Assembly (NCBI GenBank): GCA_017520425.1
Contig: JAFXFO010000021.1
Span: forward strand, 1-64,000
DNA length: 64,000 nt
Source: Lachnospiraceae bacterium
GTDB taxonomy: Bacteria; Bacillota; Clostridia; Lachnospirales; Lachnospiraceae
Direction: 5' to 3'
The notes under the pieces were generated by a model, which did no database searches, was not told where the DNA came from, and worked only from the letters and a program-made list of their open reading frames with translations. This document shows, in pieces, positions 1-8,081 of this stretch. A program made the translations under genes and the position numbers. How positions within the stretch are numbered: the stretch's first letter is position 1; each line of letters opens with the position of its first letter.

Positions 1-750
1 AATGATGCACTTTGGGATGCATTCAACAACTATCATATGATTCAGACAGCAGACAATATCTGTGACGAATGGGGTATCACCCGTGAAGAATTGGATGCTT
101 TTGCATTAAAGAGCCAGCAGAAGGCAGAAGCAGCTCAGGCTTCAGGTGCTTTCGATGCAGAAATCGTTCCTGTTATGGTTAAGAAGAAAAAGGAAATGGT
201 TGAATTCAAGGTTGACGAAGGTCCTCGTCCCGGTTCTACCATGGAAGGTCTTGCAAAGCTTCGTCCTATTAACAAGGATAAGTATGTTACCGCTGGTAAC
301 GCTTCCGGTATCAACGACGGTGCAGCTGCAATCGTTGTTATGAGCGAAGAGAAGGCTAAGGAGCTTGGCGTTAAGCCTATGGCTACTTTCGTGGCAGGTG
401 CTCTTGCAGGCTGCCGTCCTGAAGTTATGGGTATCGGTCCTGTTTACTCTACCAAGAAGGTTATGGAGAAGACCGGCATGAAGATCGAAGACTTCGACAT
501 CATCGAAGCAAACGAAGCTTTCGCAGCACAGTCTATCGCTGTTGGCCGTGATCTTGGTATCGATGTAGATAAGCAGCTTAACCCTAACGGTGGTGCTATC
601 GCACTTGGTCACCCTGTAGGTGCTTCCGGTTGCCGTATCCTTGTTACTCTGCTTCATGAGATGCAGGCTAAGGGCGCTAAGACCGGTCTTGCTACCCTGT
701 GTATCGGTGGTGGTATGGGCTGCTCAACCATCGTTAAGATTGAAGACTAA
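1..750 (+). CDS. thl: Acetyl-CoA acetyltransferase (thiolase), 5' end missing
   Basis: Condenses two acetyl-CoA to acetoacetyl-CoA, the first step of butyrate formation in the cytoplasm. The reading frame is open from base 1, so the visible 249 residues are the C-terminal part; a full thiolase is about 390 residues, so the N-terminal part with the acyl-accepting cysteine lies outside the window. Visible thiolase signatures are NEAFAAQS (from about 511), the GHPVGASG motif with the catalytic histidine at 610-612, and the CIGGGMG motif with the proton-relay cysteine at 700-702. It is followed 75 bp downstream by crt in the same direction, as in other clostridial butyrate operons. Identity is secure; substrate preference is inferred from the neighbours. 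Confidence 0.96.
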   Translation, partial: NDALWDAFNNYHMIQTADNICDEWGITREELDAFALKSQQKAEAAQASGAFDAEIVPVMVKKKKEMVEFKVDEGPRPGSTMEGLAKLRPINKDKYVTAGNASGINDGAAAIVVMSEEKAKELGVKPMATFVAGALAGCRPEVMGIGPVYSTKKVMEKTGMKIEDFDIIEANEAFAAQSIAVGRDLGIDVDKQLNPNGGAIALGHPVGASGCRILVTLLHEMQAKGAKTGLATLCIGGGMGCSTIVKIED

Positions 751-825
751 AGTTATATAGTAAATTTTGCTCCTGCCGGAATGGTTTCCATGTCGGCAGT
801 GAGTTATGAATAAGGAGAAATAAAA

Positions 826-1650
826 ATGGATTACATTTTGTACGAACAAAAAGGTCAGTACGCAGTGGTTACCATCAATCGTGAGAAGGCACTGAACGCA
901 CTGAACTCTCAGGTTCTGGAAGAACTTGACAAGACTTTGGATGCTGTAAACCTTGATGAAGTAAGATGCCTTGTTTTAACAGGTGCAGGCGCAAAATCCT
1001 TCGTAGCAGGTGCAGATATCGGAGAAATGAGCACCCTTACTAAGGCAGAAGGCGAAGCTTTCGGTAAGAAGGGTAACGACGTTTTCCGTAAGTTGGAAGT
1101 ATTCCCCATCCCCGTAATTGCAGCAATCAACGGCTTCGCTTTGGGTGGCGGATGTGAAATCGCTATGAGCTGTGATATCAGAATCTGTTCTGACAACGCA
1201 GTATTCGGTCAGCCTGAAGTAGGCCTTGGTATTACCCCCGGTTTCGGCGGTACCCAGAGACTTGCTCGTCTGGTAGGCGCAGGTATGGCTAAGCAGATGA
1301 TTTACACTGCAAGAAACATCAAGGCTGCAGAAGCTTACAGAATCGGCCTTGTAAACGAAGTTTACTCTGCAGAAGTGGATGCATAAGGTAATGTAGTGAA
1401 GAGTGCACAGGAAGTTATGCTTGCAGCAGCTGAGAAGATGGCAGCAGGTATTGCAAAGAACGCACCTATCGCTGTTCGTAACTGCAAGAAGGCAATCAAC
1501 GATGGTTTAGATGTAGATATGGATGCTGCAATCGTAATCGAAGAGAAGCTGTTTGGCGACTGCTTTGAAACACAGGATCAGCAGTACGGTATGGCTTTCT
1601 TCCTTGACAAGAACAAGGAAAAGGTAAAAGAGCCTTTCAAAAACATGTAG
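826..1650 (+). pseudogene. crt: 3-hydroxybutyryl-CoA dehydratase (crotonase), interrupted by in-frame TAA
   Basis: Crotonase dehydrates 3-hydroxybutyryl-CoA to crotonyl-CoA in the butyrate pathway. The start has a good ribosome site (AAGGAG) and the first 186 codons carry the whole crotonase core, including the oxyanion-hole region, GGGCEIAMSCDI and FGQPEVGLGI with the two catalytic glutamates. At 1384-1386 the frame meets TAA, then continues in the same frame through GNVVKSAQEVM and another 80 or so residues matching the crotonase C terminus up to 1650. Without the stop the protein would be about 274 residues, normal for the family. A GAA to TAA substitution would explain it. The C-terminal helices lost by termination normally complete the oligomer. 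A restart at GTG 1396 lacks a convincing ribosome site. A sequencing error is possible. Confidence 0.85.
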
Positions 1651-1734
1651 CCATTAATAAAAATCAAGCGGCTGCGAAGCAAAAGGATTTTCGAGAGTAA
1701 ATTAAATTTAACACATATATTAAGGAGGACTAAC

Positions 1735-2607
1735 ATGAAAGTTGGTATTATTGGTGCCGGTGCAATGGGCCAGGGTATTGCAAAGGCTTTCGCTCAGACC
1801 GAAGGCTATGAAGTTGCTCTCTGCGATATGAAGCAGGAATGGGCAGAAGGCGGTAAGGACAAGATTGCAAAAGGTTATGCAAAGCTTGTTGAAAAAGGAA
1901 AAATGACTCAGGAAACAGCAGACGCTATCGTTGCAAGAATTACTCCCGGTCTTAAGGAAAACCTTTGTGCAGATTGCGATTTGATCGTAGAAGCTGTATT
2001 TGAAAACATGGAAGTTAAGAAGAACACCTTTGGTGAGCTTGACAAGATCTGCAAGCCTGAGTGTGTATTTGCTTCTAACACTTCTTCTCTTTCTATCACA
2101 GAAATCGGTAACGGTTTAACCCGTCCTATGATTGGTATGCACTTCTTCAATCCTGCAGACCGTATGAAGCTTGTTGAAGTTATCGCAGGCGTAAATACTC
2201 CTCAGGAAACTGTTGATACCATCGTTAAGATTTCTGAAGAAATCGGCAAGACCCCTGTACAGGTTAACGAAGCTGCAGGTTTCGTAGTAAACCGTATCTT
2301 AATCCCTATGATCAACGAAGCTGCTTTCATCAAGATGGAAGGTGTTTCTGATATCGCAGGTATCGACGCAGCTATGAAGCTTGGTGCAAATCATCCTATG
2401 GGACCTTTGGAGTTAGGTGACTTCGTAGGTTTGGATATCTGCCTTGCTATTATGGATGTTCTTTACAATGAAACCGGCGACAGCAAGTATCGTGCATGTC
2501 CTCTTATCCGTAAGATGGTACGTGGCGGTAACCTTGGTGTTAAGTCTGGTAAGGGCTTCTATGTATACAACGCAGACAGAACTAAGACACCTGTAGATGC
2601 TATGTAA
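1735..2607 (+). CDS. hbd: 3-hydroxybutyryl-CoA dehydrogenase
   Basis: Reduces acetoacetyl-CoA to 3-hydroxybutyryl-CoA with NAD(P)H. The 290-residue protein starts with a Rossmann GxGxxG fingerprint (GIIGAGAMG, residues 4-12), has the NTSSLSI serine segment and the GMHFFNPA motif with the catalytic histidine near residues 137-144, and a C-terminal helical dimerisation domain ending GKGFYVYN, all typical of the family (about 280 residues). A strong AAGGAGG site precedes the ATG. It lies 84 bp after crt and 189 bp before bcd; the second gap holds a structured repeat element. Function assignment is strong from motifs and from operon context. Confidence 0.96.
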   Translation: MKVGIIGAGAMGQGIAKAFAQTEGYEVALCDMKQEWAEGGKDKIAKGYAKLVEKGKMTQETADAIVARITPGLKENLCADCDLIVEAVFENMEVKKNTFGELDKICKPECVFASNTSSLSITEIGNGLTRPMIGMHFFNPADRMKLVEVIAGVNTPQETVDTIVKISEEIGKTPVQVNEAAGFVVNRILIPMINEAAFIKMEGVSDIAGIDAAMKLGANHPMGPLELGDFVGLDICLAIMDVLYNETGDSKYRACPLIRKMVRGGNLGVKSGKGFYVYNADRTKTPVDAM

Positions 2608-2613
2608 TATTAG

Positions 2614-2757
2614 TTCAGAACCATGCAACTTTGTTTTGCATCAGGACTATGCAAGCTTGCTTGCAATGAACTGAGGCGGAACAAAGTTATGTGGCGAGAG
2701 CCACATATGAGCAAAAGGAAAGCCTCGAAGAGGCGATTTTGCGAATGGTACTGAATA
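2614..2757 (+). repeat. Structured intergenic element, copy A
   Basis: This gap within the butyrate operon holds a multi-stem inverted-repeat element. Outer arms TTCAGAACCAT (2614) and ATGGTACTGAA (2745) nearly pair. Inside are AACTTTGTT/AACAAAGTT, a GCAAGCTTGC palindrome, a short GTGGC.GCCAC-type stem and a hairpin GCAAAA..GCCTC-GAA-GAGGC..TTTTGC. Related copies occur at about 5918-6082 and 27203-27335; paired arms differ in sequence but keep pairing. There is no ORF of note in it. It may act as an RNA structure modulating hbd-bcd transcript processing, or be a small non-autonomous mobile repeat. Confidence 0.7.
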
Positions 2758-2796
2758 AAAATATAAATTCAGAATAATTTTGGAGGAAATAAAATC

Positions 2797-3963
2797 ATGG
2801 ATTTCACTTTAAGTAAAAAGCATGAAATGGCGCGCGCTCTGTTCAGAGAGTTCGCTGAAAAAGAAGTAAAGCCTTTAGCACAGGAAGTTGACGAGACTGA
2901 AGTATTCCCTCGTGAGACTGTTGAAAAGATGGCTAAAGCAGGTTTCATGGGTATTCCGATTCCTAAGGAGTACGGTGGACAGGGTTGTGACATTTTAACA
3001 TACGCTATGTGCGTAGAAGAATTATCTAAGGTTTGCGGTACCACAGGTGTTATCGTTTCTGCACACACCTCTCTTTGCTGTGACCCTATCTTAACTTACG
3101 GTACAGAAGAGCAGAAGCAGAAGTATTTACCTGACCTTGCAGCAGGTAAGAAGATCGGTGCTTTCGGTCTTACCGAGCCCGGTGCAGGTACCGATGCTCA
3201 GGGTCAGCAGACCAAGGCTGTTTTGGACGGCGATGAGTGGGTACTTAACGGTTCTAAGATCTTCATCACCAACGGTAAGGAAGCTGATGTTTACGTTATC
3301 TTTGCTGTAACCGGTATTGTTGAGAAGCGTGGCCGTAAGGTAAAAGAAATTTCTGCATTCATCGTAGAAAAGGGAACTCCCGGATTTGACTTCGGTACCA
3401 AGGAAAAGAAGATGGGTATCCGTGGTTCATCTACATACGAGCTTATCTTTACTGATTGCCGTATCCCTAAGGAGAACTTACTTGGTGCATTAGGAAAGGG
3501 CTTTGCAATCGCTATGCATACCCTTGACGGTGGTCGTATCGGTATCGCTGCTCAGGCACTTGGTCTTGGCGAAGGTGCTCTTGAGAGAACTATTGAGTAC
3601 ACCAAGGAAAGAAAGCAGTTTGGTAAGGCTATCGCAGGCTTCCAGAACACCCAGTTCCAGCTTGCTGACATGGCTACCAAGGCTCAGGCAGCACAGTTGC
3701 TTGTTTACAAGGCTGCTTGCAAGAAGGACCAGTATCAGAAGGATCACAAGACCGCTTACGGTGTAGAAGCTGCTATGGCTAAGCTTTATGCTTCAGAAAT
3801 GGCTATGGAAGTTACTACCAAGGCTGTTCAGCTTCACGGTGGTTACGGTTACACCAGAGAATACGATGTAGAGCGTATGATGCGTGATGCTAAGATTACC
3901 GAAATCTACGAAGGAACCAGCGAAGTTCAGAGAATGGTTATTTCAGCAGATTTGCTTAAGTAA
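2797..3963 (+). CDS. bcd: Butyryl-CoA dehydrogenase (acyl-CoA dehydrogenase family)
   Basis: FAD enzyme that reduces crotonyl-CoA to butyryl-CoA and, with EtfBA, is known in Clostridia to bifurcate electrons from NADH to crotonyl-CoA and ferredoxin. The 388-residue protein shows the acyl-CoA dehydrogenase order: helical N-terminal domain, the FGLTEPGAGTDA flavin-binding segment near residue 125, the middle beta domain with WVLNGSKIFITN, then the C-terminal four-helix domain with QLHGGYGYTREYDVERMMRDAKITEIYEGTSE; the glutamate in YEGTSE is the expected catalytic base. GGAGG precedes the ATG. It is directly followed by etfB and etfA, which supports the bifurcating complex rather than fatty-acid degradation. 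Confidence 0.96.
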   Translation: MDFTLSKKHEMARALFREFAEKEVKPLAQEVDETEVFPRETVEKMAKAGFMGIPIPKEYGGQGCDILTYAMCVEELSKVCGTTGVIVSAHTSLCCDPILTYGTEEQKQKYLPDLAAGKKIGAFGLTEPGAGTDAQGQQTKAVLDGDEWVLNGSKIFITNGKEADVYVIFAVTGIVEKRGRKVKEISAFIVEKGTPGFDFGTKEKKMGIRGSSTYELIFTDCRIPKENLLGALGKGFAIAMHTLDGGRIGIAAQALGLGEGALERTIEYTKERKQFGKAIAGFQNTQFQLADMATKAQAAQLLVYKAACKKDQYQKDHKTAYGVEAAMAKLYASEMAMEVTTKAVQLHGGYGYTREYDVERMMRDAKITEIYEGTSEVQRMVISADLLK

Positions 3964-4001
3964 GACTGATATAAAAATAAATTTTAAAGGAGATAAACAC
4001 A

Positions 4002-4784
4002 ATGAAAATCGTTGTTTGTATTAAGCAGGTACCTGATACAAAGGGTGGCGTTAAGTTCAATCCCGATGGTACTTTGGATAGAGCTGCTATGATGACTATC
4101 ATGAACCCTGATGACAAAGCAGGTTTGGAAGCAGCACTTAGATTAAAAGATCAGTACGGTGCAGAAGTTACCGTTATTACCATGGGTCTTCCTAAGGCAG
4201 AAGATGTATTACGTGAAGCTATGGCTATGGGCGCTGACAAGGCAATCCTTGTTACCGACAGAGTACTTGGTGGTGCTGATACTTGGGCAACCTCTCAGAC
4301 TTTGGCAGGTGCTATCCGTAACTTAGAGTATGATTTGATTATTACCGGTCGTCAGGCTATCGACGGTGATACCGCACAGGTTGGTCCTCAGATTTCTGAG
4401 CACTTGAACATCCCTGTAATTTCTTATGCACAGGACATCAAGGTAGATGGCAACAGCGTTATCGTTGAGCGTCAGTATGATGACAGATATCATGTAGTTA
4501 AGGCTCAGATGCCTTGCTTAATCACCGCTCTTGGTGAATTAAACGTTCCTCGTTACATGACTCCCGGCGGAATCTTTGATGCATGCGAAGCAGAGATCAC
4601 TGTTTGGGGCAGAGCTGATTTAGTAGATGTTGAAGATTCTAACTTAGGTTTGAAGGGTTCACCTACTCAGATCGCAAAGGCTTCTGATAAGGTAAGAAAG
4701 GGCGCAGGCGAAGTTGTTAACCTGGATCCTACCGAAGCAGTTGATTACATCGTTGGCAAGTTAAAAGATAAGCATATCATCTAA
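4002..4784 (+). CDS. etfB: Electron transfer flavoprotein, beta subunit
   Basis: Small subunit of the electron transfer flavoprotein, 260 residues, starting MKIVVCIKQVPDT as is characteristic of EtfB. It carries an adenine-nucleotide/flavin binding fold with segments such as AMAMGADKAILVTD and GRQAIDGDTAQVGPQ. In butyrate-forming Clostridia this subunit, together with EtfA and Bcd, passes NADH electrons to crotonyl-CoA and ferredoxin. The AAAGGAGA ribosome site is 38 bp after bcd stop and etfA follows after 15 bp, so the three are almost certainly co-translated from one message. Bifurcating function is known for close relatives and inferred here. Confidence 0.96.
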   Translation: MKIVVCIKQVPDTKGGVKFNPDGTLDRAAMMTIMNPDDKAGLEAALRLKDQYGAEVTVITMGLPKAEDVLREAMAMGADKAILVTDRVLGGADTWATSQTLAGAIRNLEYDLIITGRQAIDGDTAQVGPQISEHLNIPVISYAQDIKVDGNSVIVERQYDDRYHVVKAQMPCLITALGELNVPRYMTPGGIFDACEAEITVWGRADLVDVEDSNLGLKGSPTQIAKASDKVRKGAGEVVNLDPTEAVDYIVGKLKDKHII

Positions 4785-4799
4785 TAGGAGGAATAAACA

Positions 4800-5843
4800 A
4801 TGAGTTTAGCAGAATATAAGGGTGTATATGTCTTCGCTCAGCAGGTAGACAATACCATTGATAACATTGCATTTGAATTGATTGGTAAAGGTAAAGACCT
4901 TGCTAAGGATTTAAATACAGAAGTAACTGCTGTATTAGTTGGTAGCGACGTTAAGGGATTAGCTGATGAATTAGCTGCTTACGGCGCTGATAAGGTTATC
5001 GTTGTAGACGATCCTGAATGTAAAGAGTACAGAACTGAGCCTTACGCTCATGCATTAGCATCTGTAATCAATGAGTTCAAGCCTGAAATTTTCCTGGTAG
5101 GTGCAACCGCTATCGGTCGTGACTTAGGTCCCAGAGTTTCAGCTAGAGTACACACCGGTTTGACCGCTGACTGTACCGTACTTGAGATTGGTAATTTCCC
5201 TATCAATCCTGTACCCGGTAAGGAGCAGAAGCCTAACCAGTTATTAATGACTCGTCCTGCATTTGGTGGTAACACCATCGCAACCATCGCTTGTCCTGAC
5301 TTCCGTCCTCAGATGGCTACTGTACGTCCCGGCGTTATGCAGAAGCTTCCTAAGGTAGAAGGCGCTAAGGCAGAAGTAATCGAGTTCAATCCCGGATTTA
5401 CTCCTGACAACAAGTATGTAGAAATTCTTGAAATCGTTAAGGCAGTTAAGGATACCGCAGATATTATGGATGCTAAGATTTTAGTTTCAGGTGGTCGTGG
5501 TGTTGGTTCTGCTGAAAACTTCAAGTTATTGGAAGACCTTGCAGAAGTTATCGGCGGTACTGTAAGCTGCTCACGTGCAGTTGTAGACGCTGGCTGGAAG
5601 TCAAAAGACCTTCAGGTTGGACAGACCGGTAAGACCGTTCGTCCTAACGTATACTTTGCAATCGGTATCTCAGGTGCTATTCAGCACTTGGCAGGTATGG
5701 AAGAATCTGACTTGATCATCGCTATCAACAAGGATGAAACAGCTCCTATCTTTGATGTAGCTGATTTCGGTATTGTTGGCGACTTGAACAAGATCCTTCC
5801 TGCTTTAACTGAGAAGTTAAAAGCTGAAATGGCTGCTAAGTAA
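4800..5843 (+). CDS. etfA: Electron transfer flavoprotein, alpha subunit
   Basis: Large subunit of the electron transfer flavoprotein, 347 residues. The N-terminal half resembles EtfB; the C-terminal domain has the FAD-binding signature with SGGRGVGSAENF near residues 230-241, then VSCSRAVVDAGW, QVGQTGKTVRPN and FAIGISGAIQHLAGM, which position FAD in the EtfA fold. AGGAGG precedes the start. It is the last gene of the butyrate block: a strong intrinsic terminator follows 21 bp after the stop codon. It works with EtfB and Bcd; the ferredoxin reduced here could feed the Fd-dependent oxidoreductases elsewhere in the window. Confidence 0.96.
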   Translation: MSLAEYKGVYVFAQQVDNTIDNIAFELIGKGKDLAKDLNTEVTAVLVGSDVKGLADELAAYGADKVIVVDDPECKEYRTEPYAHALASVINEFKPEIFLVGATAIGRDLGPRVSARVHTGLTADCTVLEIGNFPINPVPGKEQKPNQLLMTRPAFGGNTIATIACPDFRPQMATVRPGVMQKLPKVEGAKAEVIEFNPGFTPDNKYVEILEIVKAVKDTADIMDAKILVSGGRGVGSAENFKLLEDLAEVIGGTVSCSRAVVDAGWKSKDLQVGQTGKTVRPNVYFAIGISGAIQHLAGMEESDLIIAINKDETAPIFDVADFGIVGDLNKILPALTEKLKAEMAAK

Positions 5844-5864
5844 GTCATTTAAAAAGTAAGTTTT

Positions 5865-5899
5865 GGTACTCCGCAGGATGGTCTGTGGAGTACCTTTTT
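5865..5899 (+). terminator. Intrinsic terminator of the butyrate operon
   Basis: GGTACTCCGCAG and CTGTGGAGTACC form a 12-bp stem (one G-U pair) around a six-base loop, followed by five T. It sits 21 bp after the etfA stop and marks the 3' end of the thl-etfA message. Confidence 0.92.
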
Positions 5900-5914
5900 G
5901 GGGAAAATTTGTTA

Positions 5915-6083
5915 CTATTCAGAGCCATGCAAATGTATGAAAACAGACCTGTCAAGCTTGCTTGTAAATGGCTGCTTTCATACATTTATATGGCGAGAAG
6001 CACTCTATAAGCTTGCAACTTGTAAACAAGTTGCTAAGGAAAGCCTCGTAGAGGCGATTTTGCGAATGAGGGCTCTGAATAGT
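5915..6083 (+). repeat. Structured intergenic element, copy B
   Basis: Second copy of the multi-stem element. Outer arms TATTCAGAGCC (5915) and GGCTCTGAATA (6071) pair perfectly. The next stem AAATGTATGAAA/TTTCATACATTT replaces a different but equally paired stem in copy A; the shared parts are CAAGCTTGCTTG, ATGGCGAGA and the hairpin GCCTC-GTA-GAGGC followed by GATTTTGCGAATG. A further short stem CAACTTG/CAAGTTG lies at about 6015-6032. It lies between the butyrate operon terminator and the MFS gene, so it is in the leader of the latter if transcribed. Confidence 0.7.
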
Positions 6084-6117
6084 TAAGAAAAATTTAAGAA
6101 AGGATGAGGTATTCATC

Positions 6118-7398
6118 ATGAAAATTCAGAACAAATGGATACGTGCAGCAATTCCTGCTTTGCTTCTTCACTGTAGTATCGGTACTGTTTATTGCTGGTC
6201 AATCTTCAGTCAGGAAATCGCAGATTATATCGGATTCTCCAAGGGTGCTACCGAATGGGCATTCAGTTTTGCTATTTTCTTCCTTGGTATGTCAGCAGCA
6301 TTCCTTGGAAACGTAGTAGAGAAGGATATTCACAAGTCTTCTTTGATTGCTACCATCTGCTTTGCAGCAGGTATGGCAGGAACCGGTTTCTTCATCTGGT
6401 TCGGTGGTCAGAACAAGGGTAGCGTATTAGCATTAATCGGTATTTATGTATGCTATGGTTTCATCATGGGTATCGGTCTTGGTACCGGTTACCTTTCACC
6501 TGTTAAGACTCTGATGCTTTGGTTCGCTGACCGTAAGGGTCTTGCAACCGGTTTGGCTGTAGCTGGTTTCGGTGCGGCTAAAGCTATCGCTTCTCCTATC
6601 ATGCAGGCTATGCTTTCCGGACTTGGCGAAGGCGGTATTTACAAGATGTTCTACATCTTGGCAGGTGTTTATTTCGTAATGATGTTCATCGGACATTTAT
6701 TACTGGCTAAGCCTGAAGGCTGGCATGAGCCTTCCGGTAAGGAAAGCAAGCCCAGCATTGTTCAGGTACTTAAGACCAGACCTATTATCAACTATGTTGG
6801 TATCTGGTTGATGTTCTACATCAACATTACCTGTGGTCTTGCATTGATTTCACAGGAGAAGATGATTATCAAGTGTATCGGTTTAGGTGCTTCTGTTGGT
6901 ATCATCTCTACTGTATCTGCGATCTTCAATGCAGGTGGACGTCTTGGTTTCTCTGCATGGGCAGATACCATGAAGGATCGTAACACCATTTACAAGTTAA
7001 TCTTTATCCTTTCCATCGTATTTACCGGTTTGGTAATCTTAACCAACGGTATCAAGAATGGTGAAGGTAATGTATTGTTAATCGTTTTGGTTCTTGCTCT
7101 TATCTTCTTAGTAAATGCAGGATACGGCGGTGGTTTCTCCAATGTTCCTACTTTACTTTCAGACCACTATGGTATGGGAAGTATCAGTGCAATCCACGGT
7201 ATCACCCTGTCAGCATGGGCGTTTGCAGGTCTTACCGGTAACCAGTTGGCTGCATATATTGTATCTCATGTAGGTACTCCTGAAGCAGCTACCAACCCGG
7301 TAGGATATCAGACCGTGCTTTATGTAACAGGCGCACTGTACATCGTAGCACTGTTAATCAGCTTATTCTTCGTAAAGAAGCCTCTTGAGAAGAAATAA
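6118..7398 (+). CDS. OFA-type major facilitator superfamily transporter
   Basis: Integral membrane carrier of 426 residues with about twelve hydrophobic segments. The N terminus (WIRAAIPALLLHCSIGTVYCWSIF) and the GLGTGYLSPVKTLMLWFADRKGLATGLAVAGFGAAK segment match the oxalate/formate antiporter (OFA) subfamily of MFS proteins, which exchange small carboxylates. Substrate cannot be read from sequence; position just after the butyrate operon suggests a monocarboxylate. The gene has its own GAAAGGA/GATGAGG ribosome site, and a terminator before and after it, so it is probably its own transcript with a structured leader. Subfamily call is fairly confident, substrate is inference. Confidence 0.85.
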   Translation: MKIQNKWIRAAIPALLLHCSIGTVYCWSIFSQEIADYIGFSKGATEWAFSFAIFFLGMSAAFLGNVVEKDIHKSSLIATICFAAGMAGTGFFIWFGGQNKGSVLALIGIYVCYGFIMGIGLGTGYLSPVKTLMLWFADRKGLATGLAVAGFGAAKAIASPIMQAMLSGLGEGGIYKMFYILAGVYFVMMFIGHLLLAKPEGWHEPSGKESKPSIVQVLKTRPIINYVGIWLMFYINITCGLALISQEKMIIKCIGLGASVGIISTVSAIFNAGGRLGFSAWADTMKDRNTIYKLIFILSIVFTGLVILTNGIKNGEGNVLLIVLVLALIFLVNAGYGGGFSNVPTLLSDHYGMGSISAIHGITLSAWAFAGLTGNQLAAYIVSHVGTPEAATNPVGYQTVLYVTGALYIVALLISLFFVKKPLEKK

Positions 7399-7418
7399 TT
7401 GAATGAGTGACTATTTAG

Positions 7419-7449
7419 GGCTGTCATGCGTATGCATGGCAGCCTTTTT
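7419..7449 (+). terminator. Intrinsic terminator after MFS gene
   Basis: GGCTGTCATGC and GCATGGCAGCC form a stem with one wobble pair, followed by TTTTT. It begins 20 bp after the MFS stop. Confidence 0.9.
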
Positions 7450-7478
7450 AATTCACCAGTTCACCCGTCAAAATAATG

Positions 7479-7520
7479 TAGCCCCATCATATGCTTGCAT
7501 AATGATGGGGCTATTTCTTT
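7479..7520 (+). terminator. Second intrinsic terminator, possibly bidirectional
   Basis: TAGCCCCATCAT and ATGATGGGGCTA form a perfect 12-bp stem around an 11-base loop, followed by TTTCTTTT. With the terminator 30 bp upstream it makes a double stop before the tandem array. Confidence 0.85.
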
Positions 7521-7629
7521 TGACGTGGGAACTGATTCATAACAGGTCCTTTAGTGAATTGTTGTTTGGATGGGATGCCAGGCAGTATTCGAAGGCTGGA
7601 ATTCAGCTAAAACTACGAAAATAGAGAAA

Positions 7630-7978
7630 TTGGCTTAGTTTTAGGAAGGAATGAAGGAGGGAAGAGACGAAAAACTAAGCCAAAAACAGTGAAATAGAGA
7701 AAATTGGCTTAGTTTTTGGAAAGAATGGAAGGGGAAGGAGAAGAAAAACTAAGCCAAAAACAGTGAAAAGTAGAAAATTGGCTTAGTTTTAGGAAGGAAT
7801 GAAAGAGGGAAGAGACGAAAAACTAAGCTAAAAACAGTGAAAAGGAGAAAATTGGCTTAGTTTTAGGAAGGAATGAAGGAGGGAAGAGACGAAAAACTAA
7901 GCCAAAATCAGAAGAAGAGAAAAAGTGGCTTAGTTTTAGGAAAGAATGTAAGAGGGAAGAGATGAAAAACTAAGCCAA
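7630..7978 (+). repeat. Five-copy 74-bp tandem repeat with internal palindromes
   Basis: Units start near 7630, 7704, 7778, 7852 and 7925, a period of 74 bp (73 for the last step). Each unit carries TTGGCTTAGTTTT and, about 30 bp later, AAAACTAAGCCAA, so each can form a 13-bp stem. The loop is purine-only or nearly so and rich in GGA (AGGAAGGAATGAAGGAGGG). Units differ by scattered substitutions, mostly in loop and linker, plus one arm change in unit 3 (GCTA) and one in unit 5 (GTGGC). No ORF runs through it. It fills most of the gap between the MFS gene and ltaE. Confidence 0.93.
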
Positions 7979-8013
7979 AATACAGAAAAAGTAGAAAGCA
8001 GGATGAATCTGTG

Positions 8014-8021
8014 CTAGAATA
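8014..8021 (+). promoter_or_regulatory. Possible extended -10 promoter for ltaE
   Basis: TGCTAGAAT near 8013-8021 fits an extended -10 element (TGn-TAtaAT type) about 60 bp upstream of the threonine aldolase start. No good -35 box is visible, so this is tentative. Confidence 0.4.
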
Positions 8022-8081
8022 GAGATAGTGTGTGAAGCAATAGTAGGATTTGAAGAGAATGCATAATATCAGGAGGATAAG

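Noticed and set aside
1396-1650. Separate gene beginning at GTG 1396
   Set aside because: It is the continuation of crt in the same frame; there is no ribosome site and no independent domain.
5898-6086. A 62-codon ORF before the MFS gene
   Set aside because: It coincides with the structured element copy B and has no ribosome site.
7403-7624. A 73-codon ORF after the MFS gene
   Set aside because: It spans two strong terminators and the edge of the tandem array, has no ribosome site, and reads as non-protein-like sequence.
7630-7978. CRISPR array
   Set aside because: Period is 74 bp with near-identical units throughout and no variable spacers; no cas genes in the window.
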